6,715 nucleotides of DNA from Burkholderiaceae bacterium (GTDB taxonomy: Bacteria > Pseudomonadota > Gammaproteobacteria > Burkholderiales > Burkholderiaceae_C). Both the position numbers and the translations under genes were made by a program. The stretch spans positions 1-6,715 of the forward strand of contig JAGOBT010000180.1 of the NCBI GenBank assembly GCA_017999135.1. The letters are read 5' to 3'. Below the pieces are notes generated by a model. It did not search any database and was not told the origin of the DNA. It saw only the letters and a list, made by a program, of their open reading frames with translations. Below, piece by piece: positions 1 to 6,107 of this stretch. Positions within the stretch are counted from its first letter, which is position 1; each line of letters starts with the position of its first letter.

Positions 1-4
1 CCGG

Positions 5-2056
5 TCATGGGGTGCGGTCCGGCAGCAGGAAGCTGCGCGGCGACTGCCGCAGCCGCAGCCGGATGGCGGCATACAGCCGGCGCCGGTCGGCCAGGGTGAT
101 GCCGCGCGAGCGCAGCGCCACCTTCAGCGCCAGCCAGAAGCTGACGCCCAGGTTCAGCGCACCGGTGGCGGCCAGGCCGGCCACGCACCACCAGAAGGCC
201 GGCTCGGCCAGGATCTGCCAGCCCAGCGTGCTGGCCGCCGCGGCCAGCTGGCCGGTGCCCAGGGTGACGTGGCGCACATCGAGCGGGATGCCGACGAAGG
301 CCAGCACCACCGGCACCAGGCCCAGCAGCAGGCCCAGCGACACATTGGCCGCCACACCCGAGATGTTGCCGCGCCACCAGATCGACCAGCGCTGCGCCCG
401 CGACGCGCCCAGCCGGGCCACGATGCCGGGGTGGTGCGCCAGCGCGCTGTCGAGCCGGTGGTAGACGAACCAGTTCTCCACCCAGCCGGCGATCAGGCTG
501 CTGGCGAACAGCAGCACCCCGGTGAAGGCGGCAAACAGTGCCGTCGGGCCCAGCAGGGTCAGCGAATGCAGCACGTAGTGCGCGCTCTTCTCGCTGACCA
601 GCGGCGCGCCGGCCAGCCACCAGGCGGCCCACTGCACCACCACCACCACCGGGATCACCGCGACGATGTTGCCCACGATGCCGGCGATCTGCGAGCGCAC
701 CAGGTGCGTCACCTCGTCGACGAAGCCGCTGATCGCCTGCGCCTCGCGTTCGGACACGGTGGCCGGGTCGGCCGCCGGGGTCGCGCCGCTGGCGGCGAGG
801 TGCAGCGCGCCCAGCTTCTCGGCCATGGCCGGCGCCGTCATCGCCGGCTGCTTGGTGGCCACCGTCCAGTGCAGCAGGTGCACGATCAGGAAGCTGATGG
901 CGTAGTTCATGCCGGCGCCGAAGCCGGCCCAGAACGGCGCCAGCCCCAGCGCCAGGATGGCGAACTTGGCAAAGGTGGTGCCGCCGATGATGGCGCCACC
1001 GCCCAGCGCGGCGCGCAGCATGGCGCGGTATTCGTCGCGGTTGCGGGTGATGTAGTGCTCGCCGGTCTCGGCATGGCGCTCGGCCACCTTGCGTGCCATC
1101 AGCGAGTACTGCCGCCCCAGCAGCGCGCGCAGGCTGCGCCGCTGCTTGGCCAGTTGCACCAGGCGCACCAGCAGGCGTTGCAGTTCGCGCTGCGGCTGGT
1201 CGGACAGCAGCAGGTCGAGCACCGATTCCAGCCGGTCGCAGCGGGCGGTCAGCTGCTCGACCTCGAAGACGATGTTCACCGAGACGCCGTGCGCCTCCAG
1301 GTGGTCGGTGACGCTGGCGGCGGCCGCCCGGCAGCGCTGCAGCAGCGCGCGCAGGTAGGTGGCCTGCTGCGCGGTGGCGGCCTGGTCACCGGCCGCCAGT
1401 GCGTCCACCAGGCCCTCGCTCACCCGCACCAGCTGCTCGAACGGCCGGTCGGCCAGCAGCTCGGGGCCCATGCGCTGGCGCAGGGCCGGCGCGAAGGCGG
1501 CGGCGCGGATCGCGCTGATCAGCCAGGTGGTGGCCTGCAGCAGAGGCGCGCGCCAGTCGTCGGCCTGGCCACTGCCGCCACGCGCGGTCGACAGCAGCGT
1601 GGCCAGGCGGCCCAGCGTGTCGGGGTCGATCGCGTGCAGCCAGCCGGCGTCGGCATCGTCGCGGAACAGCAGCTGGAACAGCGCCGCGCCGTCGTCGGTG
1701 TCGGGCGTGGCGGGCAGCAGGCGCAGGGCCAGGCGCTCACCCACCTCGCCCATCAGGTCGCGCCGGGCGGTGAAGCCGAAGTCGGCCAGCAGCGCGGCCA
1801 GGTCGGTTTCGCGCCAGAAGCGGCCCAGCAGCGCCACGATGCGTTCCCGCGGCTCGGGGTTGCGCTCCAGCATGTTCAGCAGGTGCTTCAGGCGCAGCAC
1901 CGGCCTGGGGGTCTTGCCGCCGTCGGCGTCGCCGTCGGTCTGCCCGTGGCGCAGCCATTCGAACAGCCGCACCAGCCACAGGTGGCGCTCGGGGCGGCCG
2001 GCCTTCGGGTCGGCAGCGTTCAGCAGCGCCGTCAGGTCCCAGGTGGCGGCCGTCAT
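5..2056 (-). CDS. Gcr-family (SpecificRecomb) multi-pass membrane protein, annotated elsewhere as 'site-specific recombinase'
   Basis: This 683-aa protein resembles the Gcr/SpecificRecomb family found mainly in Burkholderiales and Neisseriales; its biochemical role is not established. Residues 1 to about 345 are soluble, mostly helical and charged. The conserved core begins near RNRDEYRAMLRAALGGG (338-354). Hydrophobic segments follow at about 351-372, 375-397, 455-484, 498-523, 565-590 and 620-646, with a basic tail. I see no serine- or tyrosine-recombinase active site, so the product name comes from family nomenclature only. The reading frame stays open far upstream, through apaG, but the ATG at 2056 is preferred because it lies just after the apaG stop and begins with MTAATWDLTALLNAADP, which looks like the family N-terminus. 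No clear Shine-Dalgarno precedes it. It is probably co-transcribed with apaG, 34 bases upstream. The stop codon is inside the window, so the gene is complete. Confidence 0.85.
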   Translation of the reverse strand: MTAATWDLTALLNAADPKAGRPERHLWLVRLFEWLRHGQTDGDADGGKTPRPVLRLKHLLNMLERNPEPRERIVALLGRFWRETDLAALLADFGFTARRDLMGEVGERLALRLLPATPDTDDGAALFQLLFRDDADAGWLHAIDPDTLGRLATLLSTARGGSGQADDWRAPLLQATTWLISAIRAAAFAPALRQRMGPELLADRPFEQLVRVSEGLVDALAAGDQAATAQQATYLRALLQRCRAAAASVTDHLEAHGVSVNIVFEVEQLTARCDRLESVLDLLLSDQPQRELQRLLVRLVQLAKQRRSLRALLGRQYSLMARKVAERHAETGEHYITRNRDEYRAMLRAALGGGAIIGGTTFAKFAILALGLAPFWAGFGAGMNYAISFLIVHLLHWTVATKQPAMTAPAMAEKLGALHLAASGATPAADPATVSEREAQAISGFVDEVTHLVRSQIAGIVGNIVAVIPVVVVVQWAAWWLAGAPLVSEKSAHYVLHSLTLLGPTALFAAFTGVLLFASSLIAGWVENWFVYHRLDSALAHHPGIVARLGASRAQRWSIWWRGNISGVAANVSLGLLLGLVPVVLAFVGIPLDVRHVTLGTGQLAAAASTLGWQILAEPAFWWCVAGLAATGALNLGVSFWLALKVALRSRGITLADRRRLYAAIRLRLRQSPRSFLLPDRTP

Positions 2057-2090
2057 GCGGCGGCCCGCGGCTGGCGTGTGGGCGGCCGCA

Positions 2091-2465
2091 TCAATGCAGC
2101 GCGGCGGTGTCGGCCAGCGCGAACTCGGGCACCGGGCTCTCGAACCAGTGGGCGTCTTCGGTGATGCAGAAGAAGCGGCCCTGCATCGACCCCTGCGGCG
2201 TGGCGATCTGCGCCCAGCTGGTGTATTCGAACTGCTCACCGGGCTTGAGCAGCGGCTGATGGCCCACCACGCCCAGGCCGCGCACCTGCTGCACGCCGCC
2301 GCGGTGGTCGTTGATCTGCCAGTGCCGCGCCACCAGCTGCGCCGGCACATCACCGGTGTTGCGGATGGTGACGGTGTAGGCAAAACCGTAGAGCTGCTGG
2401 GCGGCGTCGGTCTGCTCGGGCAGTGGCCGCACGGCCACGGTGGAGGTGAATCGGGGTTGGGCCAT
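2091..2465 (-). CDS. apaG: ApaG (DUF525) protein
   Basis: This is a 124-aa protein, essentially the same length as E. coli ApaG (125 aa). ApaG has a fibronectin-III-like beta-sandwich fold. It is commonly named a Co2+/Mg2+ efflux protein from Salmonella corA/corD genetics, but it has no membrane segment and its molecular role is uncertain. Family signatures are clear: YTVTIRN at 30-36, the GxGxxG motif G63-L-G-V-V-G68 followed by QPLLKPGE, YTS at 81-83, and TPQGSMQG at 89-96. An in-frame ATG three codons upstream (2474) is an alternative start adding MRR; I chose 2465 because it gives the usual family length. Neither start has a convincing ribosome binding site. The gene is divergent from rpe and is followed by the Gcr-family gene on the same strand, so the two probably form an operon. 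Confidence 0.95.
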   Translation of the reverse strand: MAQPRFTSTVAVRPLPEQTDAAQQLYGFAYTVTIRNTGDVPAQLVARHWQINDHRGGVQQVRGLGVVGHQPLLKPGEQFEYTSWAQIATPQGSMQGRFFCITEDAHWFESPVPEFALADTAALH

Positions 2466-2532
2466 GCGCCGCATTCTAGGAAGCAAGTGAAAATCCGGCG
2501 CCCGCCCTGCCAACCCACCCCCGAGCCACTGC
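2466..2532. promoter_or_regulatory. Divergent apaG/rpe promoter region
   Basis: These 67 bases separate the diverging apaG and rpe genes, so promoters for both must lie here or inside the flanking genes. A patch at about 2471-2494 is clearly richer in A and T than its surroundings. On the minus strand, TAGAAT (2478 to 2473) matches five of six positions of the sigma-70 -10 consensus and lies seven bases before the apaG ATG at 2465. No good -35 hexamer sits at 16-18 bases from it. On the plus strand no strong -10/-35 pair is visible for rpe, and no Shine-Dalgarno precedes its ATG. The assignment rests on gene layout and composition. Confidence 0.4.
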
Positions 2533-3216
2533 ATGCCCCGCACCTTCCGCATCGCCCCCAGCCTGCTCTCGGCCGACTTCGCCCGGCTGGGCGACGAGGT
2601 GAAGACCGTCATCGCCGCCGGCGCCGACTGGATCCACTTCGACGTGATGGACAACCACTACGTGCCCAACCTCACCTTCGGCCCGATGGTGTGCCAGGCG
2701 CTGCGCCCGCATGCGGTGCGGGCCGACGGCAGCCGCGTGCCGATCGACGTGCACCTGATGGTGCAGCCGGTCGATGCGCTGGCCCAGGCCTTCGCCCAGG
2801 CCGGCGCCGACCTGATCAGCTTCCACCCCGACGCCAGCGCCCATGTCGACCGCACGCTGCAGCTGATCCGGGCGGCCGGCTGCCAGGCCGGGCTGGTGTT
2901 CAACCCGGCCACGCCCATCGACCTGCTGGAGTGGGTGATCGACAAGGTCGACCTGGTGCTGGTGATGAGCGTGAACCCCGGCTTCGGCGGTCAGAGCTTC
3001 ATCCCCGCGGCGCTGCGCAAGGTGGAGAAGCTGCGCAGGATCATCGACGCCAGCGGGCGTGACATCCGGCTGGAGGTGGACGGCGGCATCAAGACCGACA
3101 ACATCCGCGCCGTGGCCGACGCCGGCGCCGACACCTTCGTGGCCGGCAGCGCCATCTTCGGCCAGCCCGACTACAGGGCGGTGATCGACGCCATGCGCCG
3201 CCAGCTGGCCGCCTGA
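2533..3216 (+). CDS. rpe: Ribulose-phosphate 3-epimerase
   Basis: The enzyme interconverts D-ribulose 5-phosphate and D-xylulose 5-phosphate in the cytosol, in the pentose phosphate pathway and, where present, the Calvin cycle. The 227-aa TIM barrel has the full set of family motifs: APSLLSADF (8-16) with S10, the metal ligands H35 and D37 in HFDVMD, PNLTFGP (45-51), H74 in [16 protein letters not shown] (145-154), the second catalytic aspartate D183 in LEVDGGI, and the phosphate-binding end at AGSAIFG (204-210). The segment before DVHLMV (about 58-71) seems a few residues longer than in E. coli Rpe. The ATG at 2533 places the N-terminus exactly at the family start. It is divergent from apaG. 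In many Burkholderiales the next gene is gph, but here a large signalling gene begins 19 bases after the stop. Confidence 0.97.
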   Translation: MPRTFRIAPSLLSADFARLGDEVKTVIAAGADWIHFDVMDNHYVPNLTFGPMVCQALRPHAVRADGSRVPIDVHLMVQPVDALAQAFAQAGADLISFHPDASAHVDRTLQLIRAAGCQAGLVFNPATPIDLLEWVIDKVDLVLVMSVNPGFGGQSFIPAALRKVEKLRRIIDASGRDIRLEVDGGIKTDNIRAVADAGADTFVAGSAIFGQPDYRAVIDAMRRQLAA

Positions 3217-3235
3217 GCCTGCAACACCCCGCGCC

Positions 3236-6079
3236 GTGCAGACTGTCCGCGCCCTGCTGCTGACCGATGTGGTCGACAGCACCCAGCTGTCGCAGCGGCT
3301 GGGCGACCGCGCCATGGCCGACCTGTGGGCGGCGCACGACCGCCTGGCGCGCGACCTGCTGCTGCCGTGGCGCGGGCGCGAGATCGACAAGACCGACGGC
3401 ATGCTGCTGCTGTTCGACAGCCCGGCCGACGCGGCGCAGTACGCGCTGGCCTACCACCGCGCGCTGGCTGGCCTGCAGCCGCCGCTGGCCGCGCGCGCCG
3501 GCCTGCATGTGGGCCCGGTGCTGCTGCGCGAGAACCTGCCCGAAGACGTGGCCCGCGGTGCCAAGCCGCTGGAAGTGGACGGCCTGGCCAAGCCCACCGC
3601 GGCGCGGGTGATGGCGCTGGCCCGCGGCGGCCAGACCCTGCTGAGCGACGAGGCGCACCAGGCCCTGGTGGCCGAAGGCGTGCTGCTGGCGCCAGGCACC
3701 GGCGTGGTCACCCAGCCGCAGGGCCACTGGGTGCTCAAGGGCGTGGCTGACCCGGTGGCCTTGCACGCACTGGGGGCCGACGGCGCCGACCTGGGCGCGC
3801 CCGACGACGGCGAGAAGGCCTACCGTGTGGTGCGCCAGGGCGAGCGCTGGCTGCCGGTGCGCCAGATCGCCAACAACCTGCCGACGCAGCTGACGTCGTT
3901 TGTCGGCCGCGCCCGCGAGCTGGCCGAGCTGAAGGCGCTGCTGCGCCAGGCGCGCATGGTCACGCTGCTGGGCATGGGCGGGCTGGGCAAGACGCGGTTG
4001 TCGCTGCAGCTGGCCGCCGAGCAGATGGCCGAGTATCCCGACGGCGTGTGGTTTCTCGACCTGGCGCCGCTGCGCGACGGCGCGCTGGTGCCCAGTGCCG
4101 CCGCCCAGGCCCTGGGCGTGCGCGAAGAGCCCGGCCGGCCGCTGCTGCAGGCGCTGCAGGCCCATGTGCAGGGCCGGCGCCTGCTGCTGATCCTGGACAA
4201 CTGCGAGCACCTGCTGGCACCGGCCGCCCGCCTGGCCCATGCGCTGCTGCAGGCGGCACCGCAGATCACCTGCATCGCCAGCAGCCGCGAGGCCCTGCGC
4301 CTGCCCGGCGAGCGGGTCTATCCGATCCTGCCGCTGGCCGTGCCCGGCGCGGCCGACAGCGCCGAGCAGCTGGCCGGCTCACCGGCGGTGCAGCTGTTCG
4401 TGCAGCGGGCGCAGGCGCACCGGCCCGACTTCCAGCCCGGCGCCGACGAGCTGCCGGCCGTGGCGGCGCTGGTGGCCCGGCTGGAGGGCATCCCGCTGGC
4501 GCTGGAGCTGGCCGCTGCCCGGGTGCGCAGCATGTCGGTGCCCGACATCAACCGCCGCCTGGCCAAGCGCTACCAGGTGCTCACCGGCGGCTCGGTGGTG
4601 CTGGCCGAGCGCCAGCAGACGCTGCGCGCGCTGGTCGACTGGTCGTACGACATGCTCAGCCCGGCCGAGCAGTGCCTGCTGCAGCGGGTGGCGGTGTTCG
4701 CCGGCGGCTTTGCGCTGGACGCCGCCGAGCAGGTGTGCGCCGACGACGACCTGGTGCCCGACTGGGAGGTGCCCGACCTGCTGGGCTCACTGGTCGAGAA
4801 ATCGCTGCTCGGGCTGCAGCAGCACGGCGGCAGTGCGCGCTACCAGATGCTGGAGACGCTGCGCGACTACGCCGCCGAGAAGCTGGCCGCCGCCGGCGAC
4901 CGGGCCGCCACCGCCGCACGGCACTGCGGCGTGTACTTCACGCTGGCCAAGCAGGGGCGCGACGGCCTGCAGGGCCCCGAGCAAGGCCAGTGGGTGGACC
5001 GGCTGTCCACCGAGCACGACAACCTGCGCGTGGCCATGGCCACCGCCCAGGCGGCCGGCGCGCCGGGCGGCGACCCGTTCGTGGCGGTGAAGCTGGCGGT
5101 GGCGCTGCAGAACTTCTGGATCATGCGCGGCCATGTGCGCGAGGGCCGCGACGCGGTCAACGCCATGCGCACCATGCCGGCGGTGCAGGCGTCGGACCAG
5201 GCGCTGGGCCATGTGCTGTATGTGGCGGCGGCGCTGGCGCTGTCCGAGGGTGATCTGGCCGAGGCGCTGCGCCTGCTGGACGATTGCCTGGCCCGCCGCC
5301 GCGCGATCGGCAACACGGTGGATGTGGCGGCCACGCTGTCCACCCGGTCGGTCACCCGGCTGGGCGGCGGCGACGCGGCGGGTGCCCAGGCCGATGCGCG
5401 CGAGGCGCTGGCCAGCTTCAGCACCAGCGGCTACCGCGTGGGCGAGGCCATCACCCTGCTGCAGCTGGGCGAGGCCGAGGCCTTCGCCGGCGACGATGCG
5501 GCGGCACTGGCGCACCTGCAGGCCGCGCTGGCGCTGGCCCGCACCATCAAGCACCCCGAGACGGAAGGTGAAGTGGAGCGGGCGCTGGCCGACCTGGCCC
5601 TGGCCCGGGGCGACATCGACGCGGCGGCGCAGGGGCATGCGCGGTCGCTGGCGATCTGCGCCGAGGCGGGCGACCTGCGTGGCGAGGCCCAGGCCCGCGG
5701 GGCGCTGGCCCGGGTCGACCTGGCCGCCGGCCGGCTGGAGCCGGCTGCAGCGCACTTGCAGGCCGCGCTGCAGGCCTTCGACCGCTTTGCCATGCGTGCG
5801 CCTTGGCTGCAAGCGTTGGAAGACACGGTGGCCTGGGCGGTGCAGCGGGGCGGCACGGAGATGGCGTTGGCCGCTGCACTGGCCGGCGCGGCCGAACAGG
5901 GCCGGGCCGCTGCTGGTTTGGCGCAAAGCCCGCGCGCCCACCGCGCCTGGCTGGATTTGGTGGATGCACTGCGCCAGGCCATCGGGTCCGCGGCGTTTGA
6001 ACTTGCGCTGCAGGACGGTCGGACCTGGGATCGCCGTCAGGCGCATCACGTCGCCCTGTCCACGCTGGCTCGCTCTTGA
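3236..6079 (+). CDS. Class III cyclase-like domain / STAND NTPase / TPR signalling protein
   Basis: This is a 947-aa cytosolic multidomain protein with no signal peptide or membrane segment. Residues 1-180 form a class III nucleotidyl-cyclase-like domain: LLLTDVVDST with metal aspartate D11, KTDG with metal aspartate D54, GLHVGPV (89-95), and AARVMALARGGQTLLS with R124. The usual Asn of NxxxR is P120, and the adenine-selecting Lys and Asp positions read I50 and E113, so activity is doubtful. The STAND NTPase starts at NNLPTQLTSFVGR (213-225). It has a Walker A GMGGLGKT (246-253), a Walker B LLLILDN (316-322), SSR at 349-351, GIPLALELAAAR (418-429), and a winged-helix-like segment ending at YQMLETLRDYA (536-546). 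About five TPRs of 38-42 residues occupy 656-853. No HTH output domain is seen at the C-terminus. The GTG start is chosen because it lies directly before the first cyclase strand and no upstream start remains before the rpe stop, 19 bases away. It is probably read through from rpe. The physiological role is unknown. Confidence 0.9.
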   Translation: MQTVRALLLTDVVDSTQLSQRLGDRAMADLWAAHDRLARDLLLPWRGREIDKTDGMLLLFDSPADAAQYALAYHRALAGLQPPLAARAGLHVGPVLLRENLPEDVARGAKPLEVDGLAKPTAARVMALARGGQTLLSDEAHQALVAEGVLLAPGTGVVTQPQGHWVLKGVADPVALHALGADGADLGAPDDGEKAYRVVRQGERWLPVRQIANNLPTQLTSFVGRARELAELKALLRQARMVTLLGMGGLGKTRLSLQLAAEQMAEYPDGVWFLDLAPLRDGALVPSAAAQALGVREEPGRPLLQALQAHVQGRRLLLILDNCEHLLAPAARLAHALLQAAPQITCIASSREALRLPGERVYPILPLAVPGAADSAEQLAGSPAVQLFVQRAQAHRPDFQPGADELPAVAALVARLEGIPLALELAAARVRSMSVPDINRRLAKRYQVLTGGSVVLAERQQTLRALVDWSYDMLSPAEQCLLQRVAVFAGGFALDAAEQVCADDDLVPDWEVPDLLGSLVEKSLLGLQQHGGSARYQMLETLRDYAAEKLAAAGDRAATAARHCGVYFTLAKQGRDGLQGPEQGQWVDRLSTEHDNLRVAMATAQAAGAPGGDPFVAVKLAVALQNFWIMRGHVREGRDAVNAMRTMPAVQASDQALGHVLYVAAALALSEGDLAEALRLLDDCLARRRAIGNTVDVAATLSTRSVTRLGGGDAAGAQADAREALASFSTSGYRVGEAITLLQLGEAEAFAGDDAAALAHLQAALALARTIKHPETEGEVERALADLALARGDIDAAAQGHARSLAICAEAGDLRGEAQARGALARVDLAAGRLEPAAAHLQAALQAFDRFAMRAPWLQALEDTVAWAVQRGGTEMALAAALAGAAEQGRAAAGLAQSPRAHRAWLDLVDALRQAIGSAAFELALQDGRTWDRRQAHHVALSTLARS
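5201..5794 (+). other. TPR array encoded inside the cyclase-STAND gene
   Basis: Residues 656-853 contain five helix-turn-helix units that I aligned by eye, beginning near residues 656, 698, 738, 778 and 816. The spacing is 38-42 residues, longer than the 34 of canonical TPRs and close to MalT/TPR_12-type repeats. Recurrent positions are an A-L-A first helix, a G-D turn (EGDLAEA, GGDAAGA, AGDDAAA, RGDIDAA, AGRLEPA) and a second helix ending in AL. In STAND proteins such arrays usually bind the triggering ligand or partner. The ligand cannot be read from the sequence. Confidence 0.7.
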
Positions 6080-6107
6080 CGCACGGCAGCGCGGCAAGCG
6101 GATTCGC
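6080..6107. other. Convergent intergenic gap without a visible terminator
   Basis: Only 28 bases separate the stop codons of the cyclase-STAND gene and the opposing PEP-CTERM gene. The only inverted repeat I see is a four-base stem, AGCG-GATT-CGCT, reaching into the PEP-CTERM stop codon, with no T-tract on either side. It is too weak to call a terminator, so either termination is Rho-dependent or the transcripts overlap. Confidence 0.4.

Noticed and set aside
269..2164. Long plus-strand open frame (631 codons) antisense to the Gcr-family gene and apaG
   Set aside because: Its product is an implausible His/Gln/Arg/Gly-rich low-complexity sequence with no motif. Such antisense frames are expected in very GC-rich genes, and the opposite strand carries clear family matches.
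2057..2518. N-terminal extension of the Gcr-family gene up to 2518, which is open in frame
   Set aside because: The extension would lie inside apaG in another frame, and its translation is Pro/Ser/Arg-rich and unlike a protein domain. The ATG at 2056 just after the apaG stop fits the family start.
1359..3062. Plus-strand open frame of 567 codons spanning apaG antisense and the first part of rpe out of frame
   Set aside because: It crosses two well-supported genes in the wrong frame and the divergent promoter region, and its composition is Arg/Ser/Ala-rich with no domain.
4787..6097. Long minus-strand open frame (436 codons) antisense to the cyclase-STAND gene
   Set aside because: It is a shadow of the TPR-coding region: Gln/His/Arg/Gly-rich with no motif, and it ends in the short convergent gap.
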